From Oscillospiraceae bacterium (GTDB lineage: Bacteria > Bacillota > Clostridia > Oscillospirales > Ruminococcaceae): 5,585 bases of DNA. The stretch spans positions 1 to 5,585 of the forward strand of contig JAFUQL010000321.1 in NCBI GenBank assembly GCA_017472375.1. The letters are read 5' to 3'. Shown piece by piece: positions 1 to 4,916 of this stretch (positions within the stretch are counted from its first letter, which is position 1; each line of letters opens with the position of its first letter). The notes beneath the pieces were generated by a model. That model saw only the letters and a list, made by a program, of their open reading frames with translations. It searched no databases and had not been told where the DNA came from. The translations under genes and the position numbers were made by a program.

Positions 1-657
1 CTGGCTGGAGACCTTCTTCACCTTGTTGATGGTCTCCACCATGTGCACGGGGATGCGGATGGTGCGGGCCTGGTCCGCGATGGCGCGGGTGATGGCCTGA
101 CGGATCCACCAGGTGGCGTAGGTGGAGAACTTGAAGCCCTTGGTGTAGTCGAACTTGTCCACCGCTTTGATCAGGCCCAGATTGCCCTCCTGGATCAGAT
201 CCAGGAACTGCATGCCGCGGCCCACATAGCGCTTGGCGATGGAGACCACCAGGCGCAGGTTGGCCTCGCTCAGGCGCTGCTTGGCGCGCTCGCCCTTGGG
301 GCCGCCCTCCTGGATGTCCTTGGCCAGCTGGATCTCCTCCTCGCTGGTCAGCAGAGGCACACGGCCGATCTCCTTCAGGTAGACCTTCACGGGGTCATCG
401 ATGGCCACGCCCTCGGCGGAAAGGCTGCTCTCGAACTGCTCCACGCTCTCCTCGGTCAAAGCGAAGTGCTCACCCTCGGTATCGGGCTCGTCCACCACTT
501 CGATGCCGTTGCGCTCCAGTGTCTCGTACAGCTTGTCCATCTGCTCAACGTCAAAGCCGCTCTCCTCGATGGCATCGGTCAGCTCCTTGCTGGTCAGCTT
601 GCCGTTGCGCTTGCCGGTCTCCAGCAGTTCGCGCAGCACATTCTTCTTTTCTGCCAT
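1..657 (-). CDS. rpoD: RNA polymerase primary sigma factor RpoD/SigA (3' end outside window)
   Basis: This is the housekeeping sigma factor, which directs core RNA polymerase to -10/-35 promoters. The window holds the first 219 codons and the frame runs open through the left edge. Residues 1-60 form a short SigA-like region 1.1 (ELLETGKRNGKLTSKEL, then DVEQMDKLYETLERNGIEVV). Region 1.2 begins near residue 87 (DDPVKVYLKEIGRVPLLT). Region 2 covers about residues 130-205 and includes RLVVSIAKRYVGRGM, FLDLIQEGNLGLIKAVDKFD and the -10 melting segment FKFSTYATWWIRQAITRAI (W183, W184). IPVHMVETINKV starts region 3. Regions 3 and 4, which contact the -35 element, lie outside. I chose the start at 657 because a strong AGGAGAG lies 6 nt upstream and the resulting N-terminus matches Bacillus SigA in layout. 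The frame stays open upstream to an ATG at 831, so a longer form cannot be excluded. It is the last visible gene of the dgt-dnaG-rpoD operon. Confidence 0.97.
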   Translation of the reverse strand, partial: MAEKKNVLRELLETGKRNGKLTSKELTDAIEESGFDVEQMDKLYETLERNGIEVVDEPDTEGEHFALTEESVEQFESSLSAEGVAIDDPVKVYLKEIGRVPLLTSEEEIQLAKDIQEGGPKGERAKQRLSEANLRLVVSIAKRYVGRGMQFLDLIQEGNLGLIKAVDKFDYTKGFKFSTYATWWIRQAITRAIADQARTIRIPVHMVETINKVKKVSSQ

Positions 658-663
658 ATGTCT

Positions 664-670
664 CTCTCCT
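664..670 (-). promoter_or_regulatory. Ribosome binding site of rpoD
   Basis: The minus strand reads AGGAGAG six nucleotides before the ATG at 657. It is a better match to the 16S anti-SD than the GGGAAGGG-like sequence before the in-frame ATG at 831, and this decides the preferred rpoD start. Confidence 0.8.
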
Positions 671-685
671 GTTCTTTTTGCGTCC

Positions 686-702
686 GGGCCGCCCTGCGGC
701 CC
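686..702 (-). repeat. Perfect GC hairpin upstream of the rpoD ribosome binding site
   Basis: Seven consecutive G-C pairs (686-692 with 696-702) close a 3-nt loop, 15 nt upstream of the rpoD ribosome binding site. No T-run follows on the minus strand (the next bases are GGACGCAAAAAG), so it is not a standard intrinsic terminator. It could be an mRNA processing or stability element, or a pause site, that sets rpoD level relative to dnaG. The pairing is seen directly; the role is inferred. Confidence 0.5.
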
Positions 703-839
703 ATTTCCCACGATTGCCTTTCTATGTTTCAGCGCCGCTTCCACCACAGCCACGGGGATGTGGGGCTCCGGCGAATCCTCTATGATCTGCAGCACCCGCG
801 CCTGGCGGCGGGCCCACGATTCCTTGTCCATGCCCTTCC

Positions 840-2603
840 CTATTCTCCCGCGCCCTTTTTGCGGCGCAGGCTCTCAAGATATGCATCCAGTTCCTCGGGG
901 GTCATCCTGCCCGCCTGCCGGCTCTTGGGCAGGCTGCGCTCCATCCGGTCCACATACAGCTCCACGTCCTCATCGCTGAGGGGCACGTCGTAGTTGCGTG
1001 CCAGAAGCTGGCTCAGGGTGGCGATGTCCTGCTCGCTGAGCAGGCTGCTCAGCACGCCCAGCTCCGGGGTCACGCCCCGCGCCTGGCAGGAACAGATGGC
1101 CTCATAGGCGTTGCGCATATCCTCCATCAGGAAGCCTGACGGCTGGATCCGCTGCTTCACCCGGGGCACCAGCTCCGGCCGCTTGAGCAGAGCGCACACA
1201 AGCTGCTGCTCGGCGTTGGCTACACCCAGCGCCTCGCTGCCGCCCATCGTATAGGGCAGCTTGATCTGCTCGGCCACACCCTGATGCATCAGCTGCTGCT
1301 GGCGTTCCCGCCGGGCCTTGCGCTCCGCCTGGGCCACCGCACTCTTGAGCTGGGCCTCGATGGCCGGCCGGGAGACCCCGGTCTCCTCAGCCAGGCGGCC
1401 TGCATACACATCCCGTTCGGTGGGGGTGATGCGCCCCGCCAAAAGCTGAATGGCCTCCTTGATGTAGTCCAGCCGGCCTGCAGGTGTCGCCACATCGTGT
1501 TTTTCCCGTATGCGGGCCAGTTTATACTCAATGGCGTTGCTGGTGCCGTTCAGCAGGGCCTCGAAGCGCTCTTTGCCGAACCGCTTGATGAACTCGTCCG
1601 GGTCTTTCGCCCCCGGAAGGTTCAGCACGCTCACCCGGATGGGGCTTTGGCTGAACAGCTCCAGACTGCGGGCGGTGGCCTTTCGGCCGGCCTCGTCCGA
1701 GTCGTAGCAGAGCACCACCTCGTCGGCATAGTCGGTGAGCAGCTTCACCTGCTCGGCGGTCAGGGCCGTGCCGCAGGCCGCCACAGCGGTGTCAAAGCCC
1801 GCCTGATGCAGGCTGATCACGTCCATGTAGCCCTCGCACAGGATGTACCGGCGGGACTTGCTCTTTTTGGCGATGCTCAGCGCGAACATGGCCTTGCTCT
1901 TTTTGTAGACCATGGTCTCGGGGGTGTTGACGTATTTGGGCTTTTCATCCCCCATCACACGCCCGCCGAAAGCGATGATGTTGCCCCGCAGGTCAAAGAT
2001 GGGGGTCATCACCCGATTGCGGAAGGTATCGAACAGGTTGCCCTTGGCGCTGCGTCGGATCACGCCCGCCTCCAGCAGCTCCACGTCCTCGTAGCCCAGC
2101 CGCCGCAGGTGATCCCGCAGCGCACTGAAGCTGTCCGGCGCGTAGCCCAGCCCAAACCGGCGGATGGTGCTGTCCGACAGGCCGCGCCCCCGCCAGTAGG
2201 CCAGCGCCCTGCGGCCCTCCGGGGTGGGGGCCGCCATCTGGCTGTAGAAGAACCGGGCAGAATCCCGATTCACGTTCAGCACCCGGCTACGCATCCGGCC
2301 GGCCTTGTCGTCCTCCTCGGGCATGGGCATCCCCGCCCGGGCGGCAAGGCTCTTGACCGCTTCCACATAGTCCAGGTTGCTGATCTTCTTTTCAAAGGTG
2401 ATGGCGTCGCCGCCGACGCCGCAGCCAAAGCAGTAAAAGCTCTGGTTTTCGGGGTAGACCACAAAGGAGGGGGTCTTTTCGTTGTGGAAGGGACACAGGC
2501 CCGTATGGGTGCGGCCCCGGTGGCGAAGCTGCACATAGCTGCCCACCAGATCCACGATGTCGGTGCGGCGCACCACTTCCTGAATGTATTCCTGCGGGAT
2601 CAT
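840..2603 (-). CDS. dnaG: DNA primase DnaG
   Basis: DnaG synthesises the short RNA primers for Okazaki fragments and origin firing and works with the replicative helicase DnaB at the fork. The 587-residue protein is of typical length for Firmicutes. The CHC2 zinc-binding domain is at residues 1-100, with ligands C37, H40, C58 and C61 (LCPFHNEKTPSF, YCFGCGVGGD). The catalytic core follows, with FRNRVMTPIFDLRGNIIAFG (about 194-213) and KYVNTPET (223-230). The TOPRIM domain has the catalytic EGYMD (E257), CYDSDEAG (D301, D303) and KDPDEF (333-338). The C-terminal third (about 450-587) is the divergent helicase-interaction region. The start at 2603 is backed by AAAGGAGG 8 nt upstream. It lies 33 nt downstream of the dGTPase-like gene, so co-transcription is likely. 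No key residue is missing. Confidence 0.98.
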   Translation of the reverse strand: MIPQEYIQEVVRRTDIVDLVGSYVQLRHRGRTHTGLCPFHNEKTPSFVVYPENQSFYCFGCGVGGDAITFEKKISNLDYVEAVKSLAARAGMPMPEEDDKAGRMRSRVLNVNRDSARFFYSQMAAPTPEGRRALAYWRGRGLSDSTIRRFGLGYAPDSFSALRDHLRRLGYEDVELLEAGVIRRSAKGNLFDTFRNRVMTPIFDLRGNIIAFGGRVMGDEKPKYVNTPETMVYKKSKAMFALSIAKKSKSRRYILCEGYMDVISLHQAGFDTAVAACGTALTAEQVKLLTDYADEVVLCYDSDEAGRKATARSLELFSQSPIRVSVLNLPGAKDPDEFIKRFGKERFEALLNGTSNAIEYKLARIREKHDVATPAGRLDYIKEAIQLLAGRITPTERDVYAGRLAEETGVSRPAIEAQLKSAVAQAERKARRERQQQLMHQGVAEQIKLPYTMGGSEALGVANAEQQLVCALLKRPELVPRVKQRIQPSGFLMEDMRNAYEAICSCQARGVTPELGVLSSLLSEQDIATLSQLLARNYDVPLSDEDVELYVDRMERSLPKSRQAGRMTPEELDAYLESLRRKKGAGE

Positions 2604-2611
2604 GCCCTTCC

Positions 2612-2619
2612 CCTCCTTT
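2612..2619 (-). promoter_or_regulatory. Ribosome binding site of dnaG
   Basis: A near-ideal AAAGGAGG on the minus strand, 8 nt before the dnaG ATG at 2603, inside the 33-nt gap after the dGTPase-like gene. Confidence 0.85.
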
Positions 2620-2636
2620 CGCGGCCCGTCAAAGGG

Positions 2637-3635
2637 TCAAAGCACATGCCACTTGCGGGGCACGAACATCTCCTCAAAGGTGCGGGTGGCATACTCATCG
2701 CTCATGCCGCTGATGTAGTCGGCCACCGCCCGCTCCACGCCGTCCTGCCACGCCAGCTCCATATAGAAGGTGGGCATCCGGCTGGGGTCCTCACACAGGC
2801 AGCGGTAGATGGCTTCCACCATCCCGTCCACCTTCTGCTCCTCTTTTTTGGCCACCTCGTCCACATACACCGTGCTGTACATGAAGCCCTTCAGCTCCTC
2901 GTAGGCCTGCTGCACCGGCGTACTGAAGGCCACGTCCATCTGGCTGGTGGCCACGAGGTCGGCGATCATGGTGGTGATGCGCTGGGATTTGGTGCTGCCC
3001 AGCGTTTCCACCGCATAGCGGGGAAGCTGCTCCAGGCGAAGCACGCCGGCGGTCACAGCATCCTCGATGTCGTGGTTGATGAAGGCGATGTGGTCGGCGT
3101 ACCGCACCACGCGGCCCTCCATGGTGGCGGCCCACACGCCCCTGGTGTGGGTCACGATGCCGTTGCGCACCTCCCAGGTCAGGTTCAGACCCTGGCCGTC
3201 CTTTTCCAGCTTGTCCACCACCCGCAGGCTCTGGCGGTAGTGGGCAAAGCCGCCCGGTGCAAGCCGGTCCAGCGCCCGCTCGCCCGCATGGCCAAAGGGG
3301 GTATGCCCCAGGTCGTGCCCCAGGGCGATGGCCTCGGTCAGGTCCTCGTTCAGCCGCAGCGCCCGGGCGATGGTTCGGGCGATCTGGCTCACCTCCAGCG
3401 TGTGGGTGAGCCGGGTGCGGTAGTGGTCGCCCTCCGGCGACAGAAAGACCTGTGTCTTTTGCTTCAAGCGGCGAAACGCCTTGCTGTGGATGATCCGGTC
3501 CCGGTCCCGCTGGTACTCGGTGCGCAGCGGACAGGGCTCCTCGGGGCGCATCCGGCCGCGGGTCGCGCTGCTTCGGGCCGCGCGCTCGCTGAGAAAGCCG
3601 TCTTCGATGCGCAGGGTCTGCTCCCGGACGTCCAT
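2637..3635 (-). CDS. dgt: Deoxyguanosinetriphosphate triphosphohydrolase-like protein (HD domain)
   Basis: This is an HD-superfamily enzyme of the dGTPase family. The family hydrolyses dNTPs, classically dGTP, to the nucleoside and inorganic triphosphate, and so affects dNTP pools in the cytoplasm. The 332-residue length fits the short Firmicute form. The family signature RDRDRIIHSKAFRRLKQKTQ is at 43-62. The metal-binding HD set is complete: H78 (RLTHTLEV), H107-D108 (GHDLGHTPFGH) and D181 (YADHIAF). The C-terminal third is helical and ends EEMFVPRKWHVL. The ATG at 3635 is preceded by GGAGG about 9 nt upstream, and the N-terminus (REQTLRIEDGFLSERAARS) is family-like. It is the first gene of the operon with dnaG and rpoD, with a TATAAT box about 40 bp upstream. 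Substrate preference cannot be read from the sequence, so the symbol marks family membership rather than proven dGTP specificity. Confidence 0.93.
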   Translation of the reverse strand: MDVREQTLRIEDGFLSERAARSSATRGRMRPEEPCPLRTEYQRDRDRIIHSKAFRRLKQKTQVFLSPEGDHYRTRLTHTLEVSQIARTIARALRLNEDLTEAIALGHDLGHTPFGHAGERALDRLAPGGFAHYRQSLRVVDKLEKDGQGLNLTWEVRNGIVTHTRGVWAATMEGRVVRYADHIAFINHDIEDAVTAGVLRLEQLPRYAVETLGSTKSQRITTMIADLVATSQMDVAFSTPVQQAYEELKGFMYSTVYVDEVAKKEEQKVDGMVEAIYRCLCEDPSRMPTFYMELAWQDGVERAVADYISGMSDEYATRTFEEMFVPRKWHVL

Positions 3636-3644
3636 GGACCTTCC

Positions 3645-3649
3645 CCTCC
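3645..3649 (-). promoter_or_regulatory. Ribosome binding site of the dGTPase-like gene
   Basis: The minus strand reads GGAGG within a purine-rich run, 9 nt before the ATG at 3635. A second AAGG closer to the start is probably too near to be the main site. Confidence 0.65.
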
Positions 3650-3673
3650 CTTCAACAGGCGATTCGTGCTCTA

Positions 3674-3702
3674 ATTATATATACGACAAAGGAAGGCAAA
3701 AC
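3674..3702 (-). promoter_or_regulatory. Predicted promoter of the dgt-dnaG-rpoD operon
   Basis: The minus strand has a perfect -10 box TATAAT at 3674-3679. The -35 region is weak: the candidates at the right distance are GTTTTG (3697-3702, 17 bp spacer) and TTTTGC (3696-3701, 16 bp). Transcription would start near 3667, leaving a leader of about 30 nt. Dense A/T tracts lie immediately upstream and could act as an UP element that compensates for the poor -35. The position at the head of the three-gene operon supports the call. Confidence 0.6.
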
Positions 3703-3749
3703 CCTTTTTCTTTTTTCGAAAAATTTTCAAAAAATTTTGGTTTTGCCCT
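3693..3749. repeat. Inverted repeat enclosing A/T tracts
   Basis: Nine-base arms GGCAAAACC (3695-3703) and GGTTTTGCC (3739-3747) are perfectly complementary, and the match extends to AAGG...CCTT with one bulged base. The 35 bases between are almost pure A/T with several A- and T-runs of 4-6, including a TTTTTCGAAAAA palindrome. The left arm overlaps the presumed -35 region of the dgt promoter. It might be a cruciform or operator-like element, intrinsically curved DNA, or part of the transcription end of yigZ. No clean T-tract follows the stem on the minus strand. Confidence 0.5.
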
Positions 3750-3753
3750 TTGT

Positions 3754-3791
3754 GGGCTGTCTTTTCGGAAAATATTTTCCAAAACAAGCCC
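3754..3791 (-). terminator. Imperfect stem-loop after yigZ, possible weak terminator
   Basis: Outer arms GGGCT (3754-3758) and AGCCC (3787-3791) enclose TTTT/AAAA pairing and a perfect 14-bp palindrome (3767-3780, GGAAAATATTTTCC). It starts 21 nt after the yigZ stop, where a terminator is expected. The stem is AT-rich with bulges and no T-run follows directly, so termination here would be inefficient or would need the second inverted repeat next to it. Confidence 0.35.
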
Positions 3792-3811
3792 GTTCGATGT
3801 CCTCTTCCCCG

Positions 3812-4432
3812 TCAGAAGGCGGTATAGAAGCCCTCGCTCACCTCAGCCTGTGCATCGCCGCGGCTCCATTCCTGCAGCTTGGGTAGGATGGGCGCTTCGT
3901 CGCCCTGGGGCAGCACGCAGCTCAGGGTGACCCGGTCGGTGAACACCGGCTCTTCCATGCGGGCGCCGGCCTCCTTCAGCAGAAGGTCCACCCGCTCGTA
4001 CAGCGGATACTCCACCGTGACCGTGAGCCGCACACACACCCGCATCACGCCGCTGGGGGCATTCTCCAGCGCCATCTTGGCGGCCTGACTGTAGGCGCGC
4101 ACCAGACCGCCGGTGCCCAGCAGGATGCCGCCGAAGTACCGGGTGACAACCACCACGCAGTCAGTCAGACCGGCGTGGCGGATGGCGTCCAGCACTGGCA
4201 TACCGGCGGTCTTGGCAGGCTCGCCGTCGTCAGAGTAGCGGGTGCGGTTGCCCTCCCGCAGCACATAGGCGTACACGTTGTGGCGGGCGGTGCGGTTCTC
4301 GGCACGCACGCGGTTCAGCACCGCGAGGGCCTTTTCCTCGGTGTCGGCAAACTCGGCCACCGCGATGAACCGGCTGCGCTTTTCCTCATATTCGGCCAGA
4401 CCCTGGCCCTGCAAGGTGCGGTAATCCTCCAT
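3812..4432 (-). CDS. yigZ: YigZ/IMPACT family protein (UPF0029)
   Basis: This is a member of the conserved YigZ/YvyE family, related to eukaryotic IMPACT. Its bacterial function is not settled; the C-terminal domain has a ferredoxin-like fold resembling domains of nucleic-acid-binding and translation factors. The 206-residue length is typical. The N-terminal UPF0029 domain spans about 15-120 and shows KRSRFIAVAEF (18-28), RHNVYAYVL (50-58), the signature SDDGEPAKTAGMP (67-79) and TRYFGGILLGTGGLVRAY (97-114). The C-terminal DUF1949-type domain covers about 135-195 and the protein ends GFYTAF. It is probably cytosolic, as no signal or membrane segment is visible. The start at 4432 has AAGGAGG 7 nt upstream. 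No promoter fits between the rpmE terminator and this start, so expression may depend on read-through from rpmE. Confidence 0.95.
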   Translation of the reverse strand: MEDYRTLQGQGLAEYEEKRSRFIAVAEFADTEEKALAVLNRVRAENRTARHNVYAYVLREGNRTRYSDDGEPAKTAGMPVLDAIRHAGLTDCVVVVTRYFGGILLGTGGLVRAYSQAAKMALENAPSGVMRVCVRLTVTVEYPLYERVDLLLKEAGARMEEPVFTDRVTLSCVLPQGDEAPILPKLQEWSRGDAQAEVSEGFYTAF

Positions 4433-4439
4433 GGGGCTT

Positions 4440-4446
4440 CCTCCTT
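4440..4446 (-). promoter_or_regulatory. Ribosome binding site of yigZ
   Basis: AAGGAGG on the minus strand, 7 nt before the ATG at 4432 and only about 20 nt after the T-tract of the rpmE terminator. Confidence 0.85.
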
Positions 4447-4465
4447 CGCGGGGTAGTTCTTACAG

Positions 4466-4498
4466 AAAAAAGGCGGTTTGCACATCGGCAAACCGCCT
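4466..4498 (-). terminator. Intrinsic terminator of rpmE
   Basis: Arms 4471-4481 and 4488-4498 pair perfectly over 11 bp (core GGCGGTTTGC/GCAAACCGCC) around a 6-nt loop, and the minus-strand transcript continues into six U residues (4466-4471, the last of which also pairs in the stem). The hairpin begins about 16 nt after the rpmE stop codon. It is a classical Rho-independent terminator, oriented to end the rpmE transcript. Confidence 0.95.
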
Positions 4499-4513
4499 GG
4501 GGTAGGCACATTC

Positions 4514-4714
4514 TTACTTACGACCGAAACGACGGTTGAAGCGATCAACGCGGCCACCGGTATCGACCAGCTTCTGCTTGCCGGTGTAGAAGGGATGGCA
4601 CAGGTTGCAGACTTCGACGCGGATCTCAGGACGAGTGGAACGGGTCTCGATCACGTTGCCGCAGGCACAGGTGATCTTGCAGTCAACATACTTGGGATGG
4701 ATGCCCTGCTTCAT
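4514..4714 (-). CDS. rpmE: 50S ribosomal protein L31, zinc-binding (C+) type
   Basis: L31 is a small protein of the large ribosomal subunit that helps bridge the 50S and 30S subunits. The 66-residue product begins MKQGIHPKYVDCKITCACGN and shows the L31 signatures HPFYTGKQ and GGRVDRFNRRF. The four zinc ligands of the C+ form are present: C16, C18, C36 and C39 (CAC and CNLC), with an additional C12. C+ L31 is commonly the zinc-replete paralogue; no C- copy is in this window. The start at 4714 is supported by AAAGAGGTGA 8 nt upstream and by family length. An upstream in-frame ATG at 4789 would add 25 unrelated residues and has no ribosome binding site. The gene has its own promoter and terminator and is probably monocistronic, with limited read-through into yigZ. 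Confidence 0.98.
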   Translation of the reverse strand: MKQGIHPKYVDCKITCACGNVIETRSTRPEIRVEVCNLCHPFYTGKQKLVDTGGRVDRFNRRFGRK

Positions 4715-4843
4715 GGTTTCATTCACCTCTTTCTGGTATATGATTTCGTGGGGCCATGCTCGATACATGCGCCCAATCACAACCTTCAATATCAGCCACC
4801 AGCGCGGTTCATACGCCCGCGGAGCAGCCTTGGGAACGATTGC
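4715..4843 (-). promoter_or_regulatory. Structured 5' leader of rpmE, candidate L31 autoregulatory element
   Basis: From the predicted start of transcription near 4843 the mRNA has about 128 nt before the rpmE ATG. Three helices can be drawn. A closing stem pairs 4833-4842 with 4774-4784 (seven pairs including two G-U, a small internal loop, then two G-C). A hairpin pairs 4803-4807 with 4817-4821 (CGCGG/CCGCG). A hairpin at 4751-4774 pairs GGGC/GCCC and CATG/CATG with one bulged base and a 7-nt loop, ending about 18 nt before the ribosome binding site. Ribosomal protein leaders in which the protein represses its own mRNA are well known, and L31 leader motifs have been proposed in several bacterial groups. 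I infer, but cannot show, that this is one. Confidence 0.5.
4723..4732 (-). promoter_or_regulatory. Ribosome binding site of rpmE
   Basis: AAAGAGGTGA on the minus strand is complementary to the 16S 3' end (AGGTGA core), 8 nt before the ATG at 4714. It fixes the short L31 start against the in-frame ATG at 4789. Confidence 0.8.
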
Positions 4844-4849
4844 CTGAAA

Positions 4850-4878
4850 ATTATATCACGCCATACATCCCTTGTCAA
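4850..4878 (-). promoter_or_regulatory. Perfect consensus sigma-A promoter of rpmE
   Basis: The minus strand carries TTGACA (4873-4878), a 17-bp spacer and TATAAT (4850-4855). A TG one base before the -10 box gives an extended -10 as well. All twelve consensus positions match, predicting very strong RpoD-dependent transcription starting near 4843. It sits 38 bp after the stop of the upstream gene. Confidence 0.93.
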
Positions 4879-4916
4879 CGAGTTTTTGCCCCTGAAAAGC
4901 AGATTTTTTTGCCTTT

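Larger units (their letters stand above)
658..831 (-). other. Stop-free 58-codon extension in frame with rpoD; possible small coupled ORF
   Basis: The dnaG-rpoD gap contains an ATG at 831, 8 nt after the dnaG stop, that reads without a stop for 58 codons straight into rpoD. The product would begin MDKESWARRQARVLQIIED and continue with a helix-like PVAVVEAALKHRKA. By hand count about 29 of the first 34 codons end in G or C, as in the flanking genes. Only about 11 of the last 24 do, and these contain AGA three times and ACA once, codons absent from the visible part of rpoD. The first part therefore looks like real coding sequence and the second like untranslated leader. A GGGAAGGG-like ribosome binding site overlaps the dnaG stop. 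It could be an alternative RpoD N-terminus, a remnant of a short coupled gene, or chance openness in GC-rich DNA. I do not recognise the peptide. Confidence 0.35.

Noticed and set aside
686..702. The GC hairpin as a Rho-independent terminator between dnaG and rpoD
   Set aside because: The stem is strong, but the minus-strand sequence after it is GGACGCAAAAAG, with no U-tract, and rpoD has no other visible promoter nearby.
43..993. A 316-codon plus-strand open frame over rpoD and the end of dnaG
   Set aside because: It is antisense to the clear RpoD sequence, has no recognisable domain or ribosome binding site, and is explained by GC-rich codon bias.
1284..3674. A 796-codon open frame on the plus strand across dnaG and the dGTPase-like gene
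   Set aside because: It lies antisense to two genes with complete motifs. Its product is a low-complexity mix rich in H, A, G, L and V, as expected when the opposite strand has G/C third positions that remove stops.
4170..4456. Plus-strand open frame opposite yigZ
   Set aside because: It is antisense to a gene carrying the full YigZ signatures, with no ribosome binding site or recognisable product.
4514..4789. A longer L31 starting at the ATG at 4789
   Set aside because: The 25 extra residues are unlike any L31, there is no ribosome binding site before 4789, and the region forms the structured leader. The start at 4714 has a good ribosome binding site and normal length.
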